64,000 nt of DNA, taken from Paenibacillus antibioticophila. GTDB lineage: Bacteria; Bacillota; Bacilli; Paenibacillales; Paenibacillaceae. Position 1 is the stretch's first letter, and each line of letters opens with the position of its first letter. The stretch lies in assembly GCF_000455265.1 (NCBI RefSeq), contig NZ_HG005142.1, forward strand, positions 190,441 to 254,440. Direction: 5' to 3'. The notes under the pieces were generated by a model. That model did no database searches. It was not told the DNA's origin and saw only the letters and a program-made list of their open reading frames with translations. Shown piece after piece: positions 7,709 to 16,238 of the stretch. A program made the translations under genes and the position numbers.

Positions 7709-8305
7709 ATGGGAATCAAAAAGACATTAGGATTCGGCGTAGCCGCTGCAGCACTCGGTTTGTCACTGATCGGAGGAGGAACTTTTGCTTACTTTAGCGA
7801 TTCCGTGCAAACTACTGGCACGTTTGCTGCAGGAACGCTGGATCTGGATGCAAGTCCAACCGCAATCATTGATGTCTCGAACCTGAAACCTGGCGACGGA
7901 GCTACCAGAACCTTCAAGCTGCTGAACAAAGGCACACTGGATATCAGCAAAGTGAAGCTGGTTACAACTTACGACGTGGTCAACCAAGCAGGCGCTCCTG
8001 CAAATACGGATGACTTCGGCAAGCACATTCTCGTCAAGTTCTTGACGAACGTAGACAAGACTGATGAAGTGATTTACCAAACAACACTTTATGATCTTCA
8101 GCAAAAGACTCCGGATGCCGTTGAGAACAGCTTCTACCTCCCATTCGTTGACGAGCGTGCCGGACTTAAAGCAGGCGACTCCGATAATCTGATCGTCAGA
8201 TTCGAATTCGTGGACAACGGTGAAGACCAGAACCAATTCCAAGGGGATGCCCTGAGCTTGAAATGGACGTTCAATGCTGTACAAGGAAATGGCTCCGAAA
8301 AATAA
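7709..8305 (+). CDS. tasA: TasA/camelysin-family matrix fibre protein
   Basis: TasA is the main protein fibre of the Bacillus biofilm matrix; camelysin (CalY) is its Bacillus cereus relative. The ATG at 7709 follows GGGAGGA, giving 198 residues. A hydrophobic signal peptide (about 5-25) runs into the family hallmark GGTFAYFSD and then TTGTFAAGTLDL, where SipW-type cleavage occurs. The rest is a beta-rich domain with LKPGD and DLQQKT segments typical of the family. It is last in the cluster, followed by a strong terminator. Peptidase M73 is the Pfam name of this family, although a structural role is better established. Confidence 0.92.
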   Translation: MGIKKTLGFGVAAAALGLSLIGGGTFAYFSDSVQTTGTFAAGTLDLDASPTAIIDVSNLKPGDGATRTFKLLNKGTLDISKVKLVTTYDVVNQAGAPANTDDFGKHILVKFLTNVDKTDEVIYQTTLYDLQQKTPDAVENSFYLPFVDERAGLKAGDSDNLIVRFEFVDNGEDQNQFQGDALSLKWTFNAVQGNGSEK

Positions 8306-8337
8306 TCCATTGCGCTAATTTAAGCGCAATATAAATA

Positions 8338-8376
8338 GTGAACACCTCATTTTCTGCAACGAAATGAGGTGTTCAC
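8338..8376 (+). terminator. Terminator after tasA
   Basis: A perfect 15-bp stem (8338-8352 with 8362-8376) with a 9-base loop, followed by a T-rich run. A smaller inverted repeat at about 8310-8329 precedes it. It separates the matrix operon from sinR. Confidence 0.85.
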
Positions 8377-8389
8377 TTCTATTTCAGCT

Positions 8390-8417
8390 TTGTCCGCCAT
8401 CTTTCTTTTGATATAAT
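8390..8417 (+). promoter_or_regulatory. Putative sigma-A promoter of sinR
   Basis: TTGTCC (8390-8395), a 16-bp spacer and TATAAT (8412-8417). It suggests sinR has its own promoter after the tasA terminator. Confidence 0.6.
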
Positions 8418-8451
8418 AACTCCAAAGACGCAAACAAAGGACGAAGATGAC

Positions 8452-8784
8452 ATGGCTGAACTGATCGGAAAGCGCATACAAAAAATCCGCCAGGAGCTCG
8501 GATTATCCTTATCCGAATTGGCGGCTAAAGCGGATGTCGCCAAATCCTATTTGAGCAATGTTGAGCGAAACATCCAGATCAATCCTTCTATTTCATTTAT
8601 CGAGAAAATATCTCATGCTCTGAACGTCTCCGTCGGGGTGCTCCTGTATGGAGACCAGCCAGATCAGTTGCTCGACCCCGAATGGTCTTCGCTGCTTCAT
8701 GAAGCCATGTCCTCCGGAGTCAGCAAGCAGGAGTTCAAGGAATTTCTTGAATACCAAAAATGGAAGCGGGATCAGAAGAATTGA
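8452..8784 (+). CDS. sinR: Biofilm master repressor SinR
   Basis: SinR represses matrix operons and is inactivated by SinI. The protein has 110 residues. The N-terminal helix-turn-helix (about 5-65) contains LSLSELAAKADVAKSYLSN and ERNIQINPS, nearly the Bacillus subtilis SinR sequence. The C-terminal SinI-binding region (about 75-108) contains DPEWSSLLHEAMSSGVSK and EFLEYQKWKR. The gene is downstream of tasA, as in Bacillus, but sinI is on the far side of the operon and divergent. SinR-type boxes lie in front of the tapA-like gene. Confidence 0.93.
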   Translation: MAELIGKRIQKIRQELGLSLSELAAKADVAKSYLSNVERNIQINPSISFIEKISHALNVSVGVLLYGDQPDQLLDPEWSSLLHEAMSSGVSKQEFKEFLEYQKWKRDQKN

Positions 8785-8819
8785 TCCACGCCTCTCTTCT
8801 ATAATTTGCGGGCAGCTTC

Positions 8820-9113
8820 CTAGAACATTTTGTAGCCGCCCTGACGCAGCTTCTGAATTGTCCAGCCACTCAGAATCGCACCGGCCAGTCCCGCAAGCGC
8901 TGTCAAATAATCCACGATCCGAAAAGATGCCAGATAGGCCCCGAACCCTTTTTCATGATCCCACAGCGTGTATACCACGATCGGCAGGATCACAATAACG
9001 AATATGTATGCGGGAAACCAGGTTGTCTTCATAAGCATATTGAGAATAAAACCGATGCCGAACATCATGACAAAGAACAATACCATCAGCACCAAAACGA
9101 TGAGCCATCCCAT
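8820..9113 (-). CDS. yuiB: YuiB-like membrane protein
   Basis: A 97-residue integral membrane protein with helices at about 4-26, 33-50 and 70-88, ending in RQGGYKMF. The N-terminal FFVMMFGIGFILNM and the C-terminal AGAILSGWTIQKLR resemble Bacillus YuiB. That gene also lies close to the yumB/yumC flavoprotein genes in Bacillus, as here. No function is established for the family. Recognition is by sequence memory and neighbourhood. Confidence 0.6.
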   Translation of the reverse strand: MGWLIVLVLMVLFFVMMFGIGFILNMLMKTTWFPAYIFVIVILPIVVYTLWDHEKGFGAYLASFRIVDYLTALAGLAGAILSGWTIQKLRQGGYKMF

Positions 9114-9302
9114 ACGCTACCCTCACCCTCTGTATTCTTTACTATAATTATTATCACATGAACATGAGCTAGAAGATAGTTTACTAGAAAAAATATTGCA
9201 AATCAATGAACTTTCCAAGTTTAACCCCCAATTCTGTTTGCTCCTTTGATAAACATTGAGATACAATAAAGGAAGCGTTTGTATCCAAGGAGTGATTAGT
9301 TA

Positions 9303-10049
9303 ATGAATGAAGCAGCTTTAACTTTGGAAGGCTGGTATGCTCTTCATGATTTTCGGTCTATAGATTGGTCAGCCTGGAAGGCAGCGGACGATGAAGAACG
9401 CGCCGGAGCTTTGGAGGATTTGCACCAGTTTTTGCAAGAGTGGACCGATATCGAGCTCAGCAAAAAGGGTAGTACCGCCGTGTACTCCATCGTAGGGCAA
9501 AAGGCAGATATCCTGTTCATGCACCTGCGGGAGACGCTTGAAGAATTGAATGCGCTGGAGAATGCCTTCAACAAGACGACATTTGCCCAGTATACAACGA
9601 AGGCTTATTCCTACGTAAGCATCGTGGAGCTTAGCAATTATCTGGCTTCCGGCGATGGAGATCCCAAGGACAATCCGGAAATCCGTGCCAGACTTGAGCC
9701 GATTCTTCCGAAGTCGAACCATATTTGCTTCTACCCGATGAACAAGAAGCGCGATCTGAATGACAACTGGTACATGCTGTCCATTGAGGAGCGCCGGGGA
9801 ATGATGCGCAGCCACGGCATGATCGGCCGGAGCTACGCCGGTAAGGTGAAACAGATCATTACCGGGTCTGTCGGACTGGATGATTGGGAATGGGGCGTCA
9901 CCTTGTTCGCTGATGATGCGCTCCAGTTCAAGAAGCTGGTCTATGAAATGCGGTTTGATGAAGTAAGCGCCCGCTTCGGCGAATTCGGCTCGTTCTATGT
10001 CGGCAATCTGCTGAACGAACCCTTGCTGGAGCAAATGCTTAAGCTCTAA
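9303..10049 (+). CDS. hemQ: Coproheme decarboxylase HemQ/ChdC
   Basis: HemQ (chlorite-dismutase fold) performs the last step of the coproporphyrin-dependent haem pathway of Gram-positive bacteria: oxidative decarboxylation of iron coproporphyrin III to haem b. The protein has 248 residues, the usual size. The proximal haem ligand is His171 in [10 protein letters not shown]. The catalytic tyrosine is Tyr144 in CFYPMNKKR, with the substrate-contacting lysine just after it. SFVSVVELSNY-like sequence near 103-113 is also typical. The ATG at 9303 follows AAGGAG. It is monocistronic with a strong terminator. ctaA and ctaB elsewhere in the window convert haem b to haem A. Confidence 0.95.
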   Translation: MNEAALTLEGWYALHDFRSIDWSAWKAADDEERAGALEDLHQFLQEWTDIELSKKGSTAVYSIVGQKADILFMHLRETLEELNALENAFNKTTFAQYTTKAYSYVSIVELSNYLASGDGDPKDNPEIRARLEPILPKSNHICFYPMNKKRDLNDNWYMLSIEERRGMMRSHGMIGRSYAGKVKQIITGSVGLDDWEWGVTLFADDALQFKKLVYEMRFDEVSARFGEFGSFYVGNLLNEPLLEQMLKL

Positions 10050-10068
10050 ACCGGTAAGACGAACGAAA

Positions 10069-10107
10069 AAAAGTTGGACGAAAGCCTTGCGGTTTCGTCC
10101 AACTTTT
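10069..10107 (+). terminator. Terminator after hemQ
   Basis: A perfect 15-bp stem (10069-10083 with 10093-10107) and a 9-base loop; T-rich on both strands, so probably bidirectional. Confidence 0.85.
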
Positions 10108-10156
10108 CATTTTGGGGTCTTTCTTAGAAAGCCACCCGATTATGCTTGTCAAGAAC

Positions 10157-10408
10157 TCATTCCTCTTCTTCCTGAAGCTTTCTTAGCGATTCCAGAAACT
10201 CCTCCGTTGCCCGGTCGCGGTCTCTGCTCTTCTCCTTCAGCCGTTCTATGGCCGGCATAATCAGCAGATCCACTTCCTTCTGCACGATATAGGACAGGTC
10301 GTATTGCTTCTGTCCTTCCAGATAAGAGCCTACTTCCATCAATGCGTTGTATCTGTCCAATTCCTCACGCGTCAGCAGACCTCTTACCTGAACGCTGCAG
10401 TGACGCAT
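10157..10408 (-). CDS. Small charged protein (83 aa) downstream of NDH-2, unknown
   Basis: The ATG at 10408 abuts the stop codon of the NADH dehydrogenase gene (TAAATG), so translational coupling is likely. The product is mostly charged and helical: a short N-terminal MRHCSVQVRG, then EELDRYNALMEVGSYLE, and a Glu/Arg-rich C-terminus ending LRKLQEEEE. There is no signal peptide and no membrane segment. I do not recognise a family. The tight junction with the oxidoreductase suggests an accessory role. Confidence 0.65.
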   Translation of the reverse strand: MRHCSVQVRGLLTREELDRYNALMEVGSYLEGQKQYDLSYIVQKEVDLLIMPAIERLKEKSRDRDRATEEFLESLRKLQEEEE

Positions 10409-11602
10409 TTAGAAAAATCTCCCTTTCCGGAGTACAAGAGGAATCCCGCCAATGGTTAACAAATAACGCAGGTCGACGACCTTCTTCAATTGGGCGGCTA
10501 CCCAGCCTGTATATTTCTTGCCGAAGGCCGAAGCGATGGCTTCTCCCTTCCCGAGCGAAGCCACAGTTCCTTTATGGCTGAAGATGAATTTCTTCAGTTC
10601 CTTGCCGCGAATGGCAGCTACCACGTTCTGGGCGCAGACCACACCTTGCTGCATGGCGATCTGGGCCGTTGGCGGATATGGCCGGCCTTCCGGATTGAAC
10701 ATCAGGGAATTATCACCGATGATGAATACCCGTTCATGCCCCGGGGCACGCAGATACTCATCCACCTTCACACGGCCGCGCGCGGTCTCAAAGCCTGCCG
10801 CCTCAACAAGACGGTTGCCGCGGATCCCCCCGGTCCATACCACTGTCGCGGATTTGATCTCTTCTCCAGTGGCAAGCACGACACCGCTTGGCGTACATTC
10901 CTTGATCGCTGTGCCAATCTTGAACTGGACACCCTTCTTGCGCAGCACCTCCATCGCATATTCCACCAGGTCAGGATCAAAGCCCGGCAATACGGTTGGA
11001 GCCGCTTCGATATTGTAAACATTCACCATATTCGGATCCACGTCATATTCCTTGCACAGCTTAGGAATCCGGTCAGCAAGCTCGGCTACAAATTCTACGC
11101 CGCTGAAGCCCGCTCCTCCGACAACAAAGTTAAGCCGGTCTGTACGGCTCTCATCAGCCTTGAACATTGCAAATTGATATTCGATATGCTGCCGAATCAT
11201 GCGCACAGAGTTAATACTGCGGATCGTCATCGCATAGTCAGACAATCCTGGAATCCCGAAGGACTCCGGTTCACCGCCGAGCGCGATAATCAGATAGTCG
11301 TAAGATAACGTCCCATCCTGGAGAACAACCTTTTTATCGGAAAGCCGGATCTCCTGAACATTGGATTTCACGAGATCGATTTTAAATTCATCAATCAGCC
11401 TGGAGATTGAAACACGCGAATGATCAATCGAATCGGTCCCCGCTGCCGGCATATGCAAATGGGTCGTGAAGTAGTGGTAATCATGGCGGTTAACCAGAGT
11501 TACATCCGCCTCATTGTAGTTCAACTCTTTCTGCAGTCGCTGGGCCGTTAAAATCCCGCCATAGCCCGCTCCGAGGATGACGATTTTCGGTATGGTGCTC
11601 AT
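10409..11602 (-). CDS. yumB: Type II NADH dehydrogenase (YumB-like)
   Basis: A non-proton-pumping NADH:quinone oxidoreductase at the membrane surface, feeding electrons into menaquinone. It has 397 residues. The FAD-binding motif is GAGYGG (11-16), the NADH-binding Rossmann motif is VVGGAGFSGVEF in the middle, and TAQIAMQQG with a hydrophobic amphipathic C-terminus follows as in NDH-2 proteins. GGAAGGAGA precedes the ATG at 11602. It is divergent from yumC. In Bacillus yumB and yumC are also neighbours and both are flavoproteins. Confidence 0.9.
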   Translation of the reverse strand: MSTIPKIVILGAGYGGILTAQRLQKELNYNEADVTLVNRHDYHYFTTHLHMPAAGTDSIDHSRVSISRLIDEFKIDLVKSNVQEIRLSDKKVVLQDGTLSYDYLIIALGGEPESFGIPGLSDYAMTIRSINSVRMIRQHIEYQFAMFKADESRTDRLNFVVGGAGFSGVEFVAELADRIPKLCKEYDVDPNMVNVYNIEAAPTVLPGFDPDLVEYAMEVLRKKGVQFKIGTAIKECTPSGVVLATGEEIKSATVVWTGGIRGNRLVEAAGFETARGRVKVDEYLRAPGHERVFIIGDNSLMFNPEGRPYPPTAQIAMQQGVVCAQNVVAAIRGKELKKFIFSHKGTVASLGKGEAIASAFGKKYTGWVAAQLKKVVDLRYLLTIGGIPLVLRKGRFF

Positions 11603-12007
11603 TTGGTTGTTCTCCTTCCAGGTGTATCTCTATATTTGATAGTGTGTCCTGCTGTCATGATTCAATGTGAAAATAGCCACATATAATAGTAGTTTTCTAA
11701 AAAATATGGGAAGTCTTGCGACATTGATCACAGTCATTGTAAGGCTTCGAGCAGCCTTTTTCAAAACCAGGGGCCAAAGTTTTAATAAATGTACTCATTT
11801 CGTCACATATAAATGTGCATACATTTGAATGATATCGACTTTTCTACAAAAGATCAAGTCTTATTTTACGCGTATTCCCGCGTTTTTTCACGGGTATGCT
11901 AAGAACAAATGTGCAAATGAGCTCATACTTGCAATCAAGGTTGTGACAGATATAATAAAGTAGAAATGACATTATAAGCTTTCTTGAAAATTTCTGGAGG
12001 TGTTTGC
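11603..12007. promoter_or_regulatory. Divergent yumB/yumC intergenic region
   Basis: A 405-bp AT-rich spacer. The plus-strand promoter for yumC is TTGCAA (11929-11934), a 16-bp spacer and TATAAT (11951-11956). CTGGAGGTG at about 11994-12002 is the yumC ribosome site. Imperfect repeats of ACATNTAAATGT/ATGTGCATA type around 11810-11835 may be an operator, but no regulator could be named. Confidence 0.5.
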
Positions 12008-13006
12008 ATGAGTTCCCAAGCAAGCGGCGAGTTTTCCGACCTGCTTATTATCGGCGGCGGGCCGGCGGGCATGTTCGCTGCATTCTATGGCGGAATGCGT
12101 AAAGCATCTGTCAAACTGATCGAAAGTATGCCTCAGCTGGGAGGGCAAGTCGCAGCTCTCTATCCTGAGAAATATATTTACGATATTGCCGGTTTCCCCA
12201 AGATCACCGGCCAAGAACTGATCAACAACTTGAACGAGCAGATCAAGCTGTTCAACCCGGATATACGTCTTGAAGAAAAGGTGCTTCATATCGAGAAGAA
12301 AGAAGAGCGTCACTTCGTGGTCACGACGGACAAGGATGTCCATCATGCCCGTGCCCTGATCATTACGGCCGGAGTCGGAGCCTTCGAACCGCGTCGTCTT
12401 GAAGTCGAAGGGGCCGCACAATACGAAAAGAGCAATCTTCATTATTTTGTCAGCGATTTAAGCAAGTTTCAAGGACGCCGTGTGCTGATCAGCGGCGGCG
12501 GCGATTCCGCAGTCGATTGGGCGTTAATGCTTGAGCCGATTGCTGAACAGGTCACCTTGGTGCATCGCCGCGATAAATTCCGCGCCCATGAACACAGCGT
12601 GGAGAAGCTGCTTGCATCCAGCGTTCAGGTCATCACACCAACCGAGATTGCCGTACTTCACGGGGAGGACCGGATTGAGCGCGTTACGCTGGCTCACTGC
12701 AAGACCGGAGAAACCCAGGAGCTTGAGGTGGATGATGTTATCGTGACCTTTGGATTCGTATCTTCGTTGGGTCCGATTGCTGAATGGGGACTGAACATTG
12801 AGTCCAATGCCATCGTTGTCGATTCGCGCATGGAGAGCTCCATTCCGGGCATCTTCGCAGCTGGGGATATTACTACCTATCCCGGCAAGCTTGACCTGAT
12901 TGCTGTCGGCTTCGGCGAAGCTCCTACAGCTGTGAATAACGCAAAGGTATATATTGATCCCGAAGCCAAGCTGTCACCTGGACATAGCAGTAATATGAAG
13001 ATCTGA
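12008..13006 (+). CDS. yumC: Ferredoxin--NADP+ reductase, thioredoxin-reductase type (YumC)
   Basis: This homodimeric flavoenzyme moves electrons between NADPH and ferredoxin or flavodoxin in the cytoplasm. The ATG at 12008 is chosen because CTGGAGGTG precedes it; the product then has 332 residues, the length of Bacillus YumC. The FAD motif is [16 protein letters not shown] (about 14-29) and the NADPH motif is [13 protein letters not shown] in the middle. The C-terminal [25 protein letters not shown] segment is typical. The CxxC of true thioredoxin reductases is absent, which separates this family from TrxB. Confidence 0.93.
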   Translation: MSSQASGEFSDLLIIGGGPAGMFAAFYGGMRKASVKLIESMPQLGGQVAALYPEKYIYDIAGFPKITGQELINNLNEQIKLFNPDIRLEEKVLHIEKKEERHFVVTTDKDVHHARALIITAGVGAFEPRRLEVEGAAQYEKSNLHYFVSDLSKFQGRRVLISGGGDSAVDWALMLEPIAEQVTLVHRRDKFRAHEHSVEKLLASSVQVITPTEIAVLHGEDRIERVTLAHCKTGETQELEVDDVIVTFGFVSSLGPIAEWGLNIESNAIVVDSRMESSIPGIFAAGDITTYPGKLDLIAVGFGEAPTAVNNAKVYIDPEAKLSPGHSSNMKI

Positions 13007-13025
13007 TTACATGAGTAGACACAAA

Positions 13026-13080
13026 AAGGGGTATCTTAACTTTACGCAGGAAAACATGCTGTAAAGGAGAGATACCCCTT
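13026..13080 (+). promoter_or_regulatory. Long-range hairpin covering the start of the zinc-ribbon ORF
   Basis: AAGGGGTATCT (13026-13036) pairs perfectly with AGATACCCCTT (13070-13080). The AAAGGAG ribosome site at 13063-13069 lies in the loop and the first two bases of the TTG start lie in the stem. There is no clear U-tract, so it may restrict translation rather than end yumC transcription. Confidence 0.45.
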
Positions 13081-13327
13081 GTCTTATATCTGCCCGTTAT
13101 GCAACGGACTTGCCTCATTCACGGCCACATGTCCGGATTGCGGACATGTGCTGGAGGATGCGGGAATGAAAAGCGATTATATCGGCCCCTACAGTCCATA
13201 TGGATCTGCAGATCAATACACCGCAGTCTATTCGCTCCAAATCAGCCCGGGCTGCGAACATGTCGTGGTCTGTCCACACTGCCATGAAGGTTATATCTAT
13301 CATGTAAACGCTTGGAAAGCGCCTTAA
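13079..13327 (+). CDS. Small zinc-ribbon-like protein (82 aa)
   Basis: TTG 13079 follows AAAGGAG at 9 bases. The 82-residue product has two CxxC knuckles near the N-terminus (CPLC at 5-8, CPDC further on with GH after it) and a C-terminal CPHCHEGYIYHVN. That makes a probable structural zinc site or sites. No membrane segment. I do not recognise a named family. It follows yumC by about 70 bp and its start is buried in a hairpin. Confidence 0.65.
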   Translation: MSYICPLCNGLASFTATCPDCGHVLEDAGMKSDYIGPYSPYGSADQYTAVYSLQISPGCEHVVVCPHCHEGYIYHVNAWKAP

Positions 13328-13362
13328 TCATTAGCTTGTCCATCAAATAACGATCTGTATCC

Positions 13363-13503
13363 TTAGTGCAACACGGTAGGATCGCTAATCAGATTACGTC
13401 TATGGATCTCTGCCAACAGCAGTGCTATGAATTCCCGTTCCAAATCAAGCTGGGTTGCCATTTGGTAGGACTCGAGCAGCATCTCATCTGTTAACATCGC
13501 CAT
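13363..13503 (-). CDS. sda: Sporulation checkpoint histidine-kinase inhibitor Sda
   Basis: Sda binds sporulation sensor kinases such as KinA and blocks their autophosphorylation, delaying sporulation when replication is active or perturbed. The product has exactly 46 residues. LTDEMLLESYQMATQLDLE and REFIALLLAEIHRR follow the two-helix hairpin of Bacillus Sda (LSDELLIESYFKA..., RDFIELIENEIKRR). The ATG at 13503 follows GGAAG at 8 bases. DnaA boxes lie directly upstream, as at Bacillus sda, where DnaA activates the gene after initiation. Confidence 0.93.
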   Translation of the reverse strand: MAMLTDEMLLESYQMATQLDLEREFIALLLAEIHRRNLISDPTVLH

Positions 13504-13533
13504 CACTAACACTTCCTTTCTATATTTTTCCTA

Positions 13534-13562
13534 ATCATATCAAGAATCCCTTTCCAGAACAA
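13534..13562 (-). promoter_or_regulatory. Putative sda promoter
   Basis: On the minus strand, TTGTTC (13557-13562), a 17-bp spacer and TATGAT (13534-13539). The nearest DnaA box begins 9 bp upstream of the -35, a position suited to activation. Confidence 0.65.
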
Positions 13563-13570
13563 GCGTTCTG

Positions 13571-13671
13571 TTATCCACATAAGTCTGTGGAAATCCTGTG
13601 AATAAGCTGTGAGTAAACCTCTGCAGTTATTGTAAAATAAGCTGGGATAATGTGGATAAAAGTTATTCACA
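13571..13671. promoter_or_regulatory. DnaA-box cluster upstream of sda
   Basis: Four exact TTATNCACA boxes occur in 101 bp: 13571-13579 (+, TTATCCACA), 13597-13605 (-, TTATTCACA), 13651-13659 (-, TTATCCACA) and 13663-13671 (+, TTATTCACA). A fifth near-match (TTACTCACA) lies on the minus strand at 13608-13616. They sit between the sda promoter and the YheC/D-like gene. This is not an origin: no dnaA or dnaN is present and the AT-rich stretch is short. Confidence 0.85.
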
Positions 13672-13764
13672 GGATTTGACCACAGGAAAATCCGCAAAAA
13701 ATTTTTTTCAAAGATTCATATTTTCTATATAACCTGTCAAAAAAAGGTTCAAACGCCGGGATAC

Positions 13765-14430
13765 TTATTGGGGACGCGTATTCACTTCAAAAATCCAAAT
13801 CTTGCCCCCCGTATCCACACCATAGTCAAAACCCAACTGCTCAATTCCCGGAAAAGCGTTCTCCATAATGGAGATGCATGTATTGGTCAAGTTCCGCATC
13901 TCCCTTCTTTTTTTCGTGCTCACTTTTTTATTGCGGAAAGACAAAGCAAGGCCCTCCCGCGCTGTCATCATCGTCCCTCCCTTGCACAGGTTCGTGACGA
14001 ACAAGCCGGGTCTGGCGAGTCTTCCTACCATGGATCTATATCCCCATTTGCCGTTTTCCTTTACGACCTTGACCCTGTAATCAATGGGACGACCCCCGAT
14101 CCGAGCCAGGACTATGCCTTGCTGGATCATATACTTCCTCTTCGTCCGCGCCTTTTCGAGCGCTGTGAACATGGCTTCAAAGCTGCCAAACACCCTTGTC
14201 TTGGACATGTACGTGAAAGCATAGCGCCCATTTTTCCAGGCGACTCGGATGACGCCATAGCCTCCCCCGCCCCGGAGTGGCTTGATCACGACCATGCCAT
14301 GCTGATGCACCATGCTTTTCAGTGTATCGGCACTGTAAATTTGGGTATGTGGTATGTGGGGGGCCACGTCAGCGTTGCTGAGGAGCGCTTCCGTTTTGAG
14401 CCATTTGTCAGCCAGTTGTCTTCCTGCCAT
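13765..14430 (-). CDS. YheC/YheD-family (ATP-grasp-like) spore coat-associated protein
   Basis: The 221-residue protein has features of the ATP-grasp-like YheC/YheD family found in spore formers: MVVIKPLRGGGGYGV (about 46-60, nucleotide-binding loop), IDYRVKVVKENGKW, FVTNLCKGG, and the terminal LGFDYGVDTGG...WIFEVNTRP with metal-binding acidic and Asn residues. It ends five residues after EVN, and many relatives carry a further 10-20 residues, so the C-terminus is short. Substrate is unknown. It stands alone, with a possible promoter in the 14454-14591 gap. Confidence 0.75.
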   Translation of the reverse strand: MAGRQLADKWLKTEALLSNADVAPHIPHTQIYSADTLKSMVHQHGMVVIKPLRGGGGYGVIRVAWKNGRYAFTYMSKTRVFGSFEAMFTALEKARTKRKYMIQQGIVLARIGGRPIDYRVKVVKENGKWGYRSMVGRLARPGLFVTNLCKGGTMMTAREGLALSFRNKKVSTKKRREMRNLTNTCISIMENAFPGIEQLGFDYGVDTGGKIWIFEVNTRPQ

Positions 14431-14591
14431 GACACCATCCCCTTTCCGTTATAAGTTATTCATACTCATTCTCCCATGCGGTTTCTTGGATGATTGTCCA
14501 CGGCTCGCGCCTTTTTTGACTGTAACCGAAGTTGCATATTGGACGTATAAACATATATTATTGTCCTAACAAACCTTGGAGAGAGAGGGGG

Positions 14592-14810
14592 ATGGCCTTG
14601 GAAAAGGAAGGGGCAATTATCGAAGTATTGTACTGGTTCGGAATGGTCGCCATGTCATTGATGCTTGCAGCCATTACAGTGCTGCTGTTCATCACGGGGA
14701 TCAAGTTCACCAGGAGCAATCGTAAGGGACTCGGAGTCGGCAGTATTATTTTTTCGCTGGTGGCAGCCGTAATGGTGATTCTGATGATAAACCGACAATT
14801 TTTAACCTAA
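14592..14810 (+). CDS. Small two-helix membrane protein (72 aa), unknown
   Basis: The ATG at 14592 follows GAGAGAGAGGGG. There are two hydrophobic segments, about 11-34 (YWFGMVAMSLMLAAITVLLF) and 46-68, joined by a basic loop (TGIKFTRSNRKG). The gene lies 34 bp before the AI-2E-family exporter gene on the same strand, so they may be co-transcribed. No family is recognised. Confidence 0.65.
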   Translation: MALEKEGAIIEVLYWFGMVAMSLMLAAITVLLFITGIKFTRSNRKGLGVGSIIFSLVAAVMVILMINRQFLT

Positions 14811-14844
14811 ATAGATTGATCATTGGATACAGGGGGCAATTTTT

Positions 14845-16044
14845 ATGGAGAGTACATCTACCTGGGGCGGGCGATTCAAGAAGTTTTTTCTAAACAACCG
14901 ATTCGTTCTCTTCCTGCTGATTCTACTGCTCATTGGCCTGAACATTATGGTACTGGGCAAAATCTCATACATATTCACACCGATCGCCGTGCTGCTCAAG
15001 ACCGTGATGCTGCCGATCTTGCTCACTGGCGCTATCTTTTATCTGCTGAATCCTCTGGTGGATTGGCTCGAACAGAAGGGGATCGGACGAGTCTATACAA
15101 TCGTAGCCTTGTATCTTCTGATTGCGGGATTAATTACGATCGTCGTTATCTCGATCGTTCCCGTCGTTCGGGATCAGATTACGGATCTGATCTCCAATTT
15201 TCCGCGTTACAGCTATCAGGTGCAATTGGAGTTTGAAGCCCTGATCGGAAGCGACTTCTTTCATCAGATGCAGGAATCGACAGGCTTTAGCCCGACCAAG
15301 ATTGCCGAATCGATCTCCAGTCAGGCCACTACATTAATAGACGGTGCCTGGTCCGGTATTGGCGGATTCCTTGGCGCCTTGAAGGATATTGTACTGGCCG
15401 TGATCACCGTGCCGTTCATCCTGTTCTACCTGCTGAAGGACGGCAAGAAGCTCCCTTCGTTCATCCTCCGCTTCGTACCTGTACGCCTTAGAGGACAGAC
15501 CAAGCATGTCATGACGGAAATGAACGGCCAGATCAGCTCGTATATTCGCGGACAGATCATTGTCAGCTTCTGTATCGGCGTACTGCTCTACATCGGCTTT
15601 CTGATTATCGGGCTCGATTACTCGCTCGTACTGGCCATCATTGCCTCCTTTACGAGCATTGTGCCTTATCTCGGACCGGCAATTGCCATTACGCCTGCCC
15701 TGATCATTGCGATTGTAACTTCACCATTCATGCTGCTGAAGCTGATCATCGTTTGGACGGTCGTGCAGCTCGTGGAGGGCAAGTTCATTTCTCCGCAAAT
15801 CATGGGTAAAACCCTCCGGATCCACCCGATTACCATCATTTTTGTCATCCTGACCGCCGGTAATCTGTTCGGAATTGTAGGGATCATCCTCGCTGTGCCT
15901 GGTTATGCCGTGTTAAAGGTCATTGCCGGTCATTTGTTCAAATGGTTCGAGCTGCGTTCTCATTTGTATGAGAGCGGGGAGGAACCATCGGAAGGAGATT
16001 CCAGCGAGGTTGAGGTTACTGTGACTGTGAAGGAAGAGGAATAG
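14845..16044 (+). CDS. AI-2E family (PerM/UPF0118) membrane exporter
   Basis: A 399-residue polytopic membrane protein of the AI-2E/PerM superfamily. Some members export autoinducer-2, others are Na+(Li+)/H+ antiporters or sporulation proteins of the YtvI type. The order is typical: paired N-terminal helices, a soluble periplasmic-like domain (about 105-180), [10 protein letters not shown], and the conserved [16 protein letters not shown] near the C-terminus. An acidic Glu-rich tail ends the protein. The substrate cannot be told from sequence. The ATG at 14845 follows a GGGGGC site. Confidence 0.85.
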   Translation: MESTSTWGGRFKKFFLNNRFVLFLLILLLIGLNIMVLGKISYIFTPIAVLLKTVMLPILLTGAIFYLLNPLVDWLEQKGIGRVYTIVALYLLIAGLITIVVISIVPVVRDQITDLISNFPRYSYQVQLEFEALIGSDFFHQMQESTGFSPTKIAESISSQATTLIDGAWSGIGGFLGALKDIVLAVITVPFILFYLLKDGKKLPSFILRFVPVRLRGQTKHVMTEMNGQISSYIRGQIIVSFCIGVLLYIGFLIIGLDYSLVLAIIASFTSIVPYLGPAIAITPALIIAIVTSPFMLLKLIIVWTVVQLVEGKFISPQIMGKTLRIHPITIIFVILTAGNLFGIVGIILAVPGYAVLKVIAGHLFKWFELRSHLYESGEEPSEGDSSEVEVTVTVKEEE

Positions 16045-16060
16045 CTGCAACATCTCGTCC

Positions 16061-16097
16061 AACCACTTGTTTCATTTATCAATTGAAACAAGTGGTT
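16061..16097 (+). terminator. Terminator after the AI-2E-family gene
   Basis: A perfect 14-bp stem (16061-16074 with 16084-16097) and a 9-base loop. Confidence 0.75.
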
Positions 16098-16120
16098 ATT
16101 TACTGGAAATCGAACCTCAA

Positions 16121-16164
16121 GAAAAAAGCTTTACCCGAGTACTCTTTAGATCGCTCGGGTAAAG
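16121..16164 (-). terminator. Terminator of the decayed hicAB pair
   Basis: An 11-bp stem (16129-16139 with 16154-16164) followed on the minus strand by GC and six T. Confidence 0.75.
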
Positions 16165-16238
16165 GCTGCTTTTAAACATTCGTTTTCAAGAAGGAAGACC
16201 ATACTATTATTAAATCCGCTTTTCATTTGGAACTGCAG

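Noticed and set aside
8820..9113. The yuiB-like gene as part of the matrix operon
   Set aside because: It lies on the opposite strand beyond sinR and resembles YuiB, whose neighbours yumB/yumC are nearby.
13571..13671. The DnaA-box cluster as a chromosomal origin
   Set aside because: No dnaA, dnaN or AT-rich unwinding region adjoins it; the position upstream of sda explains the boxes.
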